Source: Orlajensenia flava (GTDB lineage: Bacteria; Actinomycetota; Actinomycetes; Actinomycetales; Microbacteriaceae). From it: DNA of 64,000 nt. Both the position numbers and the translations under genes were made by a program. Below are positions 56,002 to 63,829 of this stretch, piece after piece (the stretch's first letter is position 1; each line of letters starts with the position of its first letter). Under the pieces are notes generated by a model. It saw nothing but the letters and a program-made list of their open reading frames with translations, ran no database searches and was not told where the DNA came from. Location: positions 620,001 to 684,000 of the forward strand of contig NZ_SSSN01000003.1 in assembly GCF_004801905.1 (NCBI RefSeq). Direction: 5' to 3'.

Positions 56002-56893
56002 GCGGGTGGACGCGCATCGCCCCTCCCTCGCCGGACAGGTGCTGCTATCGTCGCGACCGCTGAGCTGGATCAACACCGCCTACCCGTTCGCGGCCGCGTA
56101 CGTGCTCACGACCGGGCGCATCGATGCGCTGCTGATCGTGGGAACCCTGTTCTTCCTGGTGCCGTACAACCTGTTGATGTACGGCGTGAACGACGTCTTC
56201 GACTACGAGTCCGACCTGCGCAACCCGCGCAAGGGAGGTGCGGAGGGGGCGCTCCTCGACCCCCGCCTGCATCGAACGGTCATCATGGCGGGCGTCGGCT
56301 CGTCCGGGCTGTTCGTCGGGTCGATGCTCGTGCTCGGCGGCACCGCCCACCCCTGGTCGTGGCTCGTGCTCGCGATCAGCCTGTTCGCCGTGTTCGCCTA
56401 CTCGGTGCCGGGCCTCCGGTTCAAGGAACGGCCGTTCATCGACTCGGCCACCTCGGCGACGCACTTCGTGAGCCCGGCGGTGTATGCACTCGCGGTGGCC
56501 GGTGCGGTCTTCACCCCGGCGCTCGTCGGTCTGCTGGCCGCTTTCTTCCTGTGGGGCATGGCCAGTCATGCCTTCGGCGCCGTGCAGGATGTGGTCCCCG
56601 ATCGGGAGGGCGGAATCTCATCCATAGCGACGGCCATCGGCGCGAAGGCCACGGTGCGCGTCGCCATCGCGTTCTGGGCGGCAGCGGGCATCCTGATGCT
56701 GTTCACGCCGTGGCCCGGACCGCTGGCCGCCCTGCTCGTGCTGCCGTACATCGCGGCGGCCGCCCCCTTCTGGTCGGTGACGGATGCCGCATCCGAGACG
56801 GCGAATCGCGGATGGCGGCGGTTCCTCGCGATCAACTTCGTCGTGGGATTCCTCGTGACGATGGTGCTGATCTGGTGGGCGCTGCTGCGCTGA
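55988..56893 (+). CDS. crtEb: Lycopene elongase (UbiA-family prenyltransferase)
   Basis: Adds C5 units to both ends of lycopene to give C50 flavuxanthin-type products before cyclisation. The 301-residue polytopic protein has both UbiA Asp motifs, NDVFDYESDLRNPRKGG and QDVVPDREGG. ATG 55988 is preferred because GAGGAGAAGG precedes it; an in-frame ATG 20 codons earlier lies within crtYf and encodes an Arg-rich stretch. It overlaps crtYf by 14 bases and ends the operon. Confidence 0.93.
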   Translation: MQQTERVDAHRPSLAGQVLLSSRPLSWINTAYPFAAAYVLTTGRIDALLIVGTLFFLVPYNLLMYGVNDVFDYESDLRNPRKGGAEGALLDPRLHRTVIMAGVGSSGLFVGSMLVLGGTAHPWSWLVLAISLFAVFAYSVPGLRFKERPFIDSATSATHFVSPAVYALAVAGAVFTPALVGLLAAFFLWGMASHAFGAVQDVVPDREGGISSIATAIGAKATVRVAIAFWAAAGILMLFTPWPGPLAALLVLPYIAAAAPFWSVTDAASETANRGWRRFLAINFVVGFLVTMVLIWWALLR

Positions 56894-56909
56894 GCGGTGC
56901 CGCGCTGAT

Positions 56910-56915
56910 TACGCT
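56910..56915 (+). promoter_or_regulatory. -10 box, leaderless promoter of the S4-domain gene
   Basis: TACGCT ends 6 bases before ATG 56922 with no ribosome site between. It separates this gene from the carotenoid operon 28 bp upstream. Confidence 0.5.
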
Positions 56916-56921
56916 GATGCC

Positions 56922-57284
56922 ATGGACTCCGCTCGCGTAGACGCCTGGCTGTGGGCCATCCGCGCGTACAAGACGCGATCACTGGCGACGGCGGCCTGCC
57001 GCGCCGGGCACGTGCGGGTCAACGGCGAGCGGGTGAAGGCCGCCCAGACGGTCAAGGTCGGCGACGAGGTGCGCGTGCGGGCGAACGGGTTCGACCGCAT
57101 CCTCGACATCCGCGCGATCCTGGTCAAGCGGGTCGGGGCTGAGGTCGCCTCGGCCGCCTATGCCGACCGAACGCCACCTCCGCCTCCGCGGGAAGTCGCG
57201 GCGATCGTCCCGCAACGCGACCGGGGTGCAGGGCGGCCGACCAAGCGCGAACGCCGCGACATGGAGCGCCTCCGCGGGCGCTAG
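56922..57284 (+). CDS. S4-domain RNA-binding protein (Hsp15-like)
   Basis: A 120-residue basic protein with an S4 RNA-binding domain (VDAWLWAIRAYKTRSLATAA, VRVNGERVKAAQTVKVGDEV) and an Arg-rich tail. E. coli Hsp15 binds stalled 50S subunits carrying peptidyl-tRNA; the role here is inferred from the fold. It is the last plus-strand gene before the LLM cluster and overlaps the convergent 57281-58327 gene by four bases. Confidence 0.9.
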   Translation: MDSARVDAWLWAIRAYKTRSLATAACRAGHVRVNGERVKAAQTVKVGDEVRVRANGFDRILDIRAILVKRVGAEVASAAYADRTPPPPPREVAAIVPQRDRGAGRPTKRERRDMERLRGR

Positions 57285-58327
57285 GACGACTCGGCGGCGA
57301 GCAGTTCGCGCACGCGTGGGATGACCTCGGTGCCGTAGAGCTCGATCGAACGCATCATCTTCTCGTGCGGCAGCGTGCCGTTGGAGAACTTGAGGTCGAA
57401 CCGGGCGATGCCGAGCGCGTTGACGGTGGCGGCGATCTTGCGGGCTACCGTCTCCGGTGAACCGGCGTAGATCGCGCCGTCGGGGCCAGCCTCATTCTCG
57501 TAGTGGTCGCGCGTCATGGGCGCCCATCCCCGCTCCCGGCCGATGCGCGTGGTCATGGCCTGGTGATGCGGCCAGAGTTCCTCGCGGGCCTGCTCGTCGG
57601 TGTCGGCGATGTGGCCCGGTGAGTGCACCCCGACCGGCAGCCGGTCCTTGCCCATCTGGTCGAGTTCTCGCCCGTAGAGGTCGACGAAGGGGCGGAATCG
57701 CGCCGACGATCCTCCGATGATGGCGAGCATCATGGGGAAGCCGTAGTGAGCGGCGCGCACGACTGACTCGGGGCTGCCGCCCACGCCGATCCAGGTCTTG
57801 AGGGCGCCGGATGCCGTCTTCGGGTAGACCTCTCGGTCGACCAGGGCTGCGCGCTTGCGACCCTCCCAGGTGATGGCCGTCTCGCTGCGGAGTGCCGCGA
57901 ACAGCTCGAGCTTCTCCTCGAAGAGGTCCTCGTACTCGCTCAACTGGTAGCCGAAGAGCGGGAAGGACTCGGTGAACGATCCCCGCCCGAGCGTCACCTC
58001 CGCGCGACCGCCCGAGAGTCCGTCGAGCGTCGCGAAGCGCTGGAAGACCCGCACCGGGTCGTCGGAGCTCAGCACCGTCACCGCCGAGCCCAGGGTGATG
58101 CGCTCGGTGGCTCCCGCGATCGCTCCCAGCACCACCTCCGGAGCGGAGACGGCGAAGTCGATGCGGTGGTGCTCGCCGATGCCGAAAGCGTCGACGCCGA
58201 CCCGGTCGGCCAGCACGCCCTGGGCCACGACGTTGCGCAGCACCTGGGGCTGGGTGAGGGTCTCGCCGTCGAGGCCCACGGTCACGTCGCCGAAGGTGTC
58301 GAGGCCGAAAGCCAGTTGATCGGTCAC
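57281..58327 (-). CDS. LLM-class flavin-dependent oxidoreductase (luciferase-like) 1
   Basis: A 348-residue TIM-barrel flavoprotein of the bacterial luciferase superfamily. Visible blocks are FGIGEHHRIDFAVSAPEVVLG, AVTVLSSDDPVRVFQRFATL and GRAEVTLGRGSFTESFPLFGY, which place it in the Atu-type FMN monooxygenase subgroup. The substrate is unknown. GTG 58327 has a GGAG site upstream. An inverted repeat (GTTCAAT/ATTGAAC) lies just before it and may be an operator. Confidence 0.88.
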   Translation of the reverse strand: MTDQLAFGLDTFGDVTVGLDGETLTQPQVLRNVVAQGVLADRVGVDAFGIGEHHRIDFAVSAPEVVLGAIAGATERITLGSAVTVLSSDDPVRVFQRFATLDGLSGGRAEVTLGRGSFTESFPLFGYQLSEYEDLFEEKLELFAALRSETAITWEGRKRAALVDREVYPKTASGALKTWIGVGGSPESVVRAAHYGFPMMLAIIGGSSARFRPFVDLYGRELDQMGKDRLPVGVHSPGHIADTDEQAREELWPHHQAMTTRIGRERGWAPMTRDHYENEAGPDGAIYAGSPETVARKIAATVNALGIARFDLKFSNGTLPHEKMMRSIELYGTEVIPRVRELLAAESS

Positions 58328-58338
58328 AGCGAGCTCCT

Positions 58339-58365
58339 GTTCAATACGTTTGCATGAGATTGAAC
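58339..58365. promoter_or_regulatory. Inverted repeat upstream of the first LLM gene
   Basis: GTTCAAT (58339-58345) and ATTGAAC (58359-58365) are perfect 7-bp inverted arms with 13 bases between. The repeat begins 12 bases upstream of the GTG start, in the 76-bp gap between two LLM genes read in the same direction. It may be a repressor site. Confidence 0.4.
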
Positions 58366-58403
58366 GAGCGGATGCATCGCCCTATTCCGCACCCGGCCGC
58401 TCG

Positions 58404-59390
58404 TCAGCCGAGGGCCGGGATGACCTCGCGCTCGAACAGTTCGATGCCCGATCGGTCGTAGGCGGCCTCGGGGAAGTAGTGGATCGCGTAGCCCAGCCCG
58501 TGACGCGCGCGCTCCTGCATCCGTTCGACGATCTGCTCGGGCGTGCCGACCGCCGGGGCATCGCGATACTCTGCGATGAACTTCGTCGTCTCCTCCTCGC
58601 CGAGGTACGGAAGCACCCGGGCTCGAACGGCCTCGAGGCGATCGGACACCTCGTCCTCCGTCGCGCCGACGATGGTGTTGAAATTGGACGAACGGGTGAT
58701 CGACCCGAAGTCGCGGCCCAGCTCGTCGCAGTGGCCGCGCAGAACCTCGCTCTTGTGGTCGAACTCCTCAAGCGTCCCGGCGAAGTTCGTGTACGAGGCG
58801 CGCTTGGCGGCGATGCGCAGCGTGACCTTCTCGCCGCCGCCGGCGATCCACAGCGGGATGCCGCCCTCCTGCAGCGGAAGCGGGCGCACGATCGCCCCGT
58901 CCACCTGGTAGTGCTTGCCGTCGTAGGTGGCCGTGCCGGTGGTCCAGGCCTGGTGCATGATCTCGACGCCTTCTCGCAGGCGGCCGAGGCGTTCGGGGAT
59001 AGCGGGGAACCCGTATCCGTACGCCCGCCACTCGTGCTCGTACCAGCCGCCGCCGATGCCCATCTGCGCGCGACCGCCGGAGATGATGTCGACCGTCGCC
59101 GCCGCCTTGGCCAAGTAGGCCGGGTTCCGATAGCTCATGCAGGTGCACATCTGCCCGAGCTTGACGCGCGAGGTCGTGGCGGCGAAGGCCGCCATCAGCG
59201 TCCAGGCCTCGTGGGTGGCCTCCTGCGACGGGATCGGAACCGTGTGGAAGTGGTCGTATACCCAGATGCTGTCCCACGGCCCCGCGTCGGCCGCCGTGGC
59301 CAATGCGTTCATCGTCTGCCATTGCTCGGCGGGCGCGATGCCCACCAGATCGTGACGCCAACCCTGCGGAACGAAGATGCCGAAGTCCAT
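58404..59390 (-). CDS. LLM-class flavin/F420-dependent oxidoreductase 2
   Basis: A 328-residue luciferase-like protein (MDFGIFVPQGW, WVYDHFHTVPIPSQEATHEA, LGQMCTCMSYRNPAYLAKAA, GRAQMGIGGGWYEHEWRAYG, LWIAGGGEKVTLRIAA). The features suit the F420-dependent LLM subgroup, though cofactor choice cannot be proven. ATG 59390 is preceded by a TAGACT -10 box (59398-59403) 7 bases upstream, which excludes the longer start at 59417. Substrate unknown. Confidence 0.88.
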   Translation of the reverse strand: MDFGIFVPQGWRHDLVGIAPAEQWQTMNALATAADAGPWDSIWVYDHFHTVPIPSQEATHEAWTLMAAFAATTSRVKLGQMCTCMSYRNPAYLAKAAATVDIISGGRAQMGIGGGWYEHEWRAYGYGFPAIPERLGRLREGVEIMHQAWTTGTATYDGKHYQVDGAIVRPLPLQEGGIPLWIAGGGEKVTLRIAAKRASYTNFAGTLEEFDHKSEVLRGHCDELGRDFGSITRSSNFNTIVGATEDEVSDRLEAVRARVLPYLGEEETTKFIAEYRDAPAVGTPEQIVERMQERARHGLGYAIHYFPEAAYDRSGIELFEREVIPALG

Positions 59391-59397
59391 GTTCGGC

Positions 59398-59403
59398 AGT
59401 CTA
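59398..59403 (-). promoter_or_regulatory. -10 box, leaderless promoter of the second LLM gene
   Basis: TAGACT on the minus strand ends 7 bases before ATG 59390. Confidence 0.6.
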
Positions 59404-59440
59404 GGGCGGTCGGGCACGCGTTCGATGGGATGATCGGACG

Positions 59441-60427
59441 ATGGCTGACAGAGTGCTCGTCCTCGGTGGAACCGGTGTCATCAGCGCGGCGTTCGTCGCC
59501 GAGGCGGTGAGGCGCGGCTCGGATGTGACCGTGCTGAATCGGGGAAGGGCGTCGCTCCGCCCGGTGCCCGACGGCGTGCGATCCGTGCGCGCCGACCTCC
59601 GCGACGTGGAGGGGGTTCGATCGGCCCTCGGTGGCGAGGACTACGACGTCATCGCCCAGTTCATGGCCTTCACACCAGAGCACGTCGCCGCCGACGTCGA
59701 GCTCTTCAGCGGTCGAACCGGGCAATACGTCTTCGTGTCCTCGGCCTCGGCGTACCAGACTCCCCCGTCACGCCTGCCCGTCACCGAATCGACGCCGCTG
59801 CGCAACCCGTTCTGGCAGTACTCACGTGACAAGATCGCCTGCGAAGACGTGCTGGTCGATGCCTACCGCGCGTCCGGATTCCCGATGACGATCGTGCGAC
59901 CCTCGCACACCTATGACGCGACCATGCTGCCGACTCTGGGCGGATGGACGGACATCGCCCGCCTCCGCGCCGGACGGCCGGTCGTCGTGCATGGCGACGG
60001 CACCAGCCTCTGGACCATCACGCACACGCGTGACGTCGCCGTCGGCCTCGCCGGGCTCGCGGGCAACCCGCTCGCGATCGGCGAGGCGTTCACCGTCACG
60101 GGAGACCACGCACCCACGTGGAACCAGATCTACGGCTGGCTCGCCGACGCCGCCGGGGTGGAGGCGCACCTCGCGCATGTCACGTCGGATGCGATAGCGG
60201 ATGCGCATCCGGAGCTCGGCCCCGGTCTGCTCGGCGACAAGGCGCATTCGATGGTGTTCGACACCGCGAAGCTGCGCGCGCTCGTGCCCGAGTTCCGCAC
60301 CACGACGGGGTACTGGGAGGGCGCCCGCGAGGCGATCGCGTGGTACGACGAGCATCCGGACCACCGCGTCGTCGATGCCGAGCTCGACGCGGTATTCGAC
60401 CGTCTGGTCGTCTCAGTAGAGCGGTAG
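59441..60427 (+). CDS. NAD-dependent epimerase/dehydratase (extended SDR) family protein
   Basis: A 328-residue extended short-chain dehydrogenase fold. It has the N-terminal VLVLGGTGVISAAFVAEAVR (glycine-rich loop), TVLNRGRASLRPVP, VFVSSASAYQ and the YxxxK pair in QYSRDKIACEDVLV. The glycine loop is GGTGVIS, lacking the third glycine of the classic GxxGxxG. This form occurs in the atypical SDR/isoflavone-reductase-like and chloroplast-RNP-like groups. Substrate unknown. It overlaps the convergent thioesterase by 15 bases. Confidence 0.85.
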   Translation: MADRVLVLGGTGVISAAFVAEAVRRGSDVTVLNRGRASLRPVPDGVRSVRADLRDVEGVRSALGGEDYDVIAQFMAFTPEHVAADVELFSGRTGQYVFVSSASAYQTPPSRLPVTESTPLRNPFWQYSRDKIACEDVLVDAYRASGFPMTIVRPSHTYDATMLPTLGGWTDIARLRAGRPVVVHGDGTSLWTITHTRDVAVGLAGLAGNPLAIGEAFTVTGDHAPTWNQIYGWLADAAGVEAHLAHVTSDAIADAHPELGPGLLGDKAHSMVFDTAKLRALVPEFRTTTGYWEGAREAIAWYDEHPDHRVVDAELDAVFDRLVVSVER

Positions 60428-60928
60428 CCGGCTGAACACGAGCAGGCTGCTGGTTGCCGTCGCGAGCAGGGTGCCGTCGCGGTCGACGAGCTCCGCATCG
60501 GCGAAGATCACCCGGCTTCCACCCTTGCGGACCCGACCCGTGGCGCGCAGCGGCCCGTGCCCGGGCTGGATGGGGCGGACATAGCTGACGGCGATGTCGA
60601 TCGAGGTGTAGCCGGTTCCCGCCGGGAGCGTGCTGTGGGCCGCGCAGCCCAGCACGGTGTCGAGGACGGTGCAGGCCAGGCCCCCGTGGATGGTGCCGAG
60701 CGGGTTGAAATGGGCCTCCGTCGGGCGCGTCTCGAACACCACCTCGCCCGGTTCGACCGAGACGATGGACATGCCCATGATCGCCGCAATGGGAGGCTGC
60801 GGGATGCTGCCGGCGAGGATGCCGCCGAGATACTCCAACCCGCTCAGGGTGGGCAGTTGCGCGAGGGCGACCTGCGGATCGACCCAGGTGTAGGTGGCGG
60901 AGGCGGTGGGCAGCTCGGCATCGGTCAC
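60413..60928 (-). CDS. PaaI-family hotdog thioesterase
   Basis: A 171-residue protein with one hotdog domain (about 55-165; EAHFNPLGTIHGGLACTVLD, TSIDIAVSYVRPIQPGHGPL, ADAELVDRDGTLLATATSSL), preceded by about 50 residues of unassigned N-terminal sequence. Such enzymes hydrolyse acyl-CoA thioesters, often of aromatic or detoxification intermediates. GTG 60928 lies 7 bases after a TAGGTT -10 box (60936-60941), so the mRNA is probably leaderless. The substrate is unknown. Confidence 0.88.
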   Translation of the reverse strand: MTDAELPTASATYTWVDPQVALAQLPTLSGLEYLGGILAGSIPQPPIAAIMGMSIVSVEPGEVVFETRPTEAHFNPLGTIHGGLACTVLDTVLGCAAHSTLPAGTGYTSIDIAVSYVRPIQPGHGPLRATGRVRKGGSRVIFADAELVDRDGTLLATATSSLLVFSRLPLY

Positions 60929-60935
60929 GGCTTCG

Positions 60936-60941
60936 AACCTA
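60936..60941 (-). promoter_or_regulatory. -10 box, leaderless promoter of the thioesterase gene
   Basis: TAGGTT on the minus strand ends 7 bases before GTG 60928. It argues against longer in-frame starts. Confidence 0.6.
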
Positions 60942-61015
60942 ACACCGTGGCGGGCGCGCATCCGGGGCGCGTTCCGGCGGCGTCCATGCCACAGTGGAGA
61001 GATGCGAGGGCGAGG

Positions 61016-61684
61016 ATGACGGCGGGGTATTCGGCAGCGCAGATCCGCGCGGCGGAGGCGCCGCTCATCGCGGCCGGCGTTCCGCTCATGCAGCGCGCCG
61101 CAGCCGGCCTCGCGGGCGTCATCGGCGAGCTGCTCGAGAGCCGGCCCGGCGCCATCCTGGTGCTCGCCGGCTCGGGAGACAACGGGGCCGACGCCCTGTA
61201 CGCGGCCGCCACGCTCGGAGGAGCCGGCGCCGAGGTGCGGATCGTCCGCACCGGGTCGCGCATCCATGAAGCCGCATTCTCCGCGGCGACGGATGCGGGC
61301 GGCGTGCTCGTCGACATCGCCGTCGCCGCGGTGGTCGCGCGCGCCTCAGCGATCGTCGTCGACGGCGTCCTGGGCACCGGTACGAGCGCCGACCCGTCTC
61401 TGCGTGGCGATGCGCGGTCGGTGGTCGAGGCGCTGCTTCCCGTCGTGACGGCCGATGACGCACCCATCGTCGTGGCCGTGGACATCCCGAGCGGCATCGA
61501 CCCCACCGACGGCCGCGTCCCTGATGCGGTCGTGCTCCCGGCCGCCGTGACGGTGACATTCGGCGCCGTGAAGGCCGGGCTGCTGCTCGAGCCGGCCGCC
61601 TCCCTCGCCGGAGAGGTGCGGCTCATCGACATCGGGCTCGCACCCGCGCTGGCCGGCGTCGACCCCGTCGTGGTGCTGCCGTGA
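61016..61684 (+). CDS. nnrE: NAD(P)H-hydrate epimerase (YjeF N-terminal domain only)
   Basis: Epimerises damaged NAD(P)HX so that the dehydratase can repair it. The 222-residue protein has MTAGYSAAQIRAAEAPLI, LVLAGSGDNGADALYAAATL (NGGDG-type loop with Ala in place of one Gly), VDGVLGTGTSADPSL and AVDIPSGIDPTDG. It corresponds to the N-terminal domain of the bifunctional YjeF protein; the dehydratase domain (NnrD) is absent here and presumably separate. A GAGGGCGAGG ribosome-like stretch precedes ATG 61016. Confidence 0.85.
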   Translation: MTAGYSAAQIRAAEAPLIAAGVPLMQRAAAGLAGVIGELLESRPGAILVLAGSGDNGADALYAAATLGGAGAEVRIVRTGSRIHEAAFSAATDAGGVLVDIAVAAVVARASAIVVDGVLGTGTSADPSLRGDARSVVEALLPVVTADDAPIVVAVDIPSGIDPTDGRVPDAVVLPAAVTVTFGAVKAGLLLEPAASLAGEVRLIDIGLAPALAGVDPVVVLP

Positions 61685-61721
61685 ACGGAATACCGCGGCC
61701 TCCCTCGACGCTGGAACTCTC

Positions 61722-62729
61722 GTGAAGCGCATCGGATTCCTCTCCTTCGGTCACTGGCAGCCCGTGCCCGGATCGCTCTCGCGGACGGCATCCGACGCCC
61801 TCCTGCAGGCGATCGACCTCGCCGTGGCCGCCGAGGAGCTCGGCGTGGACGGCGCCTACTACCGCGTGCATCACTTCGCGCGCCAGCTCGCGTCGCCGTT
61901 CCCGATGCTCGCCGCCATCGGCGCGCGGACCACGCGCATCGAGATCGGCACCTGCGTCATCGACATGCGCTACGAGAATCCGCTCTACATGGCGGAGGAT
62001 GCCGCAGCCGCCGACCTCATCAGCGGCGGGCGACTGCAACTCGGTGTCAGTCGAGGCTCACCCGAGACGGCGCTGAACGGTCCCGAGACGTTCGGCTTCG
62101 TTCCGCCCGACGGGCAGACGGATGCCGACCTCGCTCGCGCCAAGACCGCGCTGTTCCGGGAGGCGATCGCCGGTGCGGGAGTCGCCGAAGCGGACCCGAG
62201 GATGCTCGGCGCCCGGGGAGCTCTGGCCATTCAGCCGCAGTCGCCGGGGCTTGCCGACCGCATCTGGTGGGGTTCCGGCACCCGGGCGACGGCGAAGTGG
62301 ACCGGCGAGCAGGGCATGAACCTGATGAGCTCGACACTGCTGACCGAGGACACCGGCGTGCCGTTCGACGAGCTGCAGGCCGAGCAGATTGACATCTTCC
62401 GCGACACCTGGCGTGCGGCTGGATGGGAACGGGAGCCGCGGGTGTCAGTGAGCCGGAGCGTCATCCCGATCATCGACGACGAGAGCCGCCGGTACTTCGG
62501 TTCACGGTCCGACGGGGAGGATCAGGTCGGGTACCTCGACGGCGGCCTCGCCCGCTTCGGCCGCGACTACGTCGGCCCGCCGGATGAGATCGCCGAGTTG
62601 CTCGCGCGGGATGCCGCCGTCCAGGCCGCCGACACCGTGCTGATGACGGTGCCGAACCAATTGGGCGTCGACTTCAACGCCCGGCTCCTCGAGTCGATCA
62701 TCCGCGACGTGCGCCCGGCACTCGGCTGA
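61722..62729 (+). CDS. LLM-class flavin-dependent oxidoreductase (luciferase-like) 3
   Basis: A 335-residue luciferase-superfamily protein (IGFLSFGHWQPVPGSLSRTA, YYRVHHFARQLASPFPMLAA, IGTCVIDMRYENPLYMAEDA, GRLQLGVSRGSPETAL). It belongs to a different LLM subgroup from the two upstream genes. Substrate unknown. The start is GTG with a weak GGA ribosome site. It follows nnrE by 37 bp, probably as one operon, and its 3' end faces repeat array B. Confidence 0.88.
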   Translation: MKRIGFLSFGHWQPVPGSLSRTASDALLQAIDLAVAAEELGVDGAYYRVHHFARQLASPFPMLAAIGARTTRIEIGTCVIDMRYENPLYMAEDAAAADLISGGRLQLGVSRGSPETALNGPETFGFVPPDGQTDADLARAKTALFREAIAGAGVAEADPRMLGARGALAIQPQSPGLADRIWWGSGTRATAKWTGEQGMNLMSSTLLTEDTGVPFDELQAEQIDIFRDTWRAAGWEREPRVSVSRSVIPIIDDESRRYFGSRSDGEDQVGYLDGGLARFGRDYVGPPDEIAELLARDAAVQAADTVLMTVPNQLGVDFNARLLESIIRDVRPALG

Positions 62730-62754
62730 CCCGCCGCGCGTCCCCACCCGGCAC

Positions 62755-63006
62755 CGTGCGATAACGCGCATCCCGGCACGCAACGGTGCCATAACGCGCA
62801 TCCCCGCCACGCGCTCCGACGCCACACCGCACGCCGTGCTGCGCGAAAGTGCAATAACGCGCATCCCGCCGCGCGACAGTGTCATAACGCGCATCCGCCA
62901 CGCCCACGCCGCAGCGGTGCCATCGCGCGCATCCCGCCGAACGTCGAGTGCCGCCGCAGTGCCATAACGCGCATCGTGCCGCGCGGCGGTGCCATAACGC
63001 GCATCC
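62755..63006. repeat. Tandem array B of the ATAACGCGCAT motif, mostly 30-bp period
   Basis: Cores of ATAACGCGCAT start at 62761, 62791, 62854, 62884, 62964 and 62994, with a variant (ATCGCGCGCAT) at 62922. Steps of 30 bases occur three times (62761-62791, 62854-62884, 62964-62994), pairing the copies. Flanks are more diverged than in array A, but GTGCCATAACGCGCATCCC recurs. It occupies most of the 305-bp gap between two convergent genes; nothing else was seen in the gap. Confidence 0.95.
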
Positions 63007-63034
63007 CGGCGTGAGCGCACGGCCGGCACGCGCC

Positions 63035-63829
63035 TCAGGCGGGGATGCCCAGCCCGTCGAGGGCGTCCTGAACGATCGTGAGACCACCCAGCCCCGGCAT
63101 GCTGCTGATGCTGTCGTCGACCTTGCGCGCCGCGCGGCGACCGTCCGGCCCGCTCATCAGGTGTCCCATGACGTGGGTGACGTCGTCGCGTGACATGATG
63201 CTCGATCCCACGGGCGCCCAGAAGTGCGAGAGCGCGAACCGGGTGATCTTCTGCGCCTTGGTGCTCGCGGCCAATCGCTCCCGAGCCTGCGACGTGTAGA
63301 AGGCCACGTGCCGGGCCTCCTGCTTCGCAATGCGCCGCAGCAGCTCGGCGAGCACGGGGTTCTGCTCGAGCTCGGCCATCCGGTTGTACGCCGTGATGGC
63401 CGACCACTCGTTCGCCGCTCCCCATGACATGTGCACGGCGACGAAGTCGGTGCCGACCAGGCCCCCCAGCACGGACTGCTTCATGGGGTCGAGCTTGTCC
63501 TTCCAACCGAGCTTGAGTCGGTTGGCCTTGAGCACGTCGTAGTCGACGGTGACATCGTGCAGGGCGAGCACCGCCGCGAGGGCCTCACCATGCCAGAACT
63601 CCTCGCGGTTCCACATCGTCATGAACGCGCTCACGTCCGCCTCCCGGTGCGAGGGCGTGGTGAGCAGGTCACGTGTGTAGCAAACGGTGTGGTATTCCAC
63701 GTCGGCCATATAGCGGAGGGTGCGCAAGGAGTCGGCGGGCAACGGATGGCGGCGGAAGCTCTCCAGGTCGAGATCGGCCCAGTTCACGCTCACCGAGGTC
63801 GCGGTGTAACGATCGATGTCGAAGCCCAT
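63035..63829 (-). CDS. Ferritin-like / acyl-ACP desaturase-like di-iron protein
   Basis: A 264-residue helical protein with paired EEFWHGE and KQEARHVAFY motifs, spaced as in four-helix di-iron proteins of the FA_desaturase_2/ferritin-like type. Two Glu and two His ligand sets are plausible. Fatty-acid desaturation is one possible role; the substrate is not proven. ATG 63829 shares its first base with the TGA of the upstream partial gene (TGATG), indicating coupling. Its stop lies 28 bp beyond array B. Confidence 0.75.
   Translation of the reverse strand: MGFDIDRYTATSVSVNWADLDLESFRRHPLPADSLRTLRYMADVEYHTVCYTRDLLTTPSHREADVSAFMTMWNREEFWHGEALAAVLALHDVTVDYDVLKANRLKLGWKDKLDPMKQSVLGGLVGTDFVAVHMSWGAANEWSAITAYNRMAELEQNPVLAELLRRIAKQEARHVAFYTSQARERLAASTKAQKITRFALSHFWAPVGSSIMSRDDVTHVMGHLMSGPDGRRAARKVDDSISSMPGLGGLTIVQDALDGLGIPA

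Noticed and set aside
62698-63087. Open frames across array B with DARYGT/ALWH-like repeats
   Set aside because: Same cause as array A: periodic repeats translated in one frame. No independent coding evidence.
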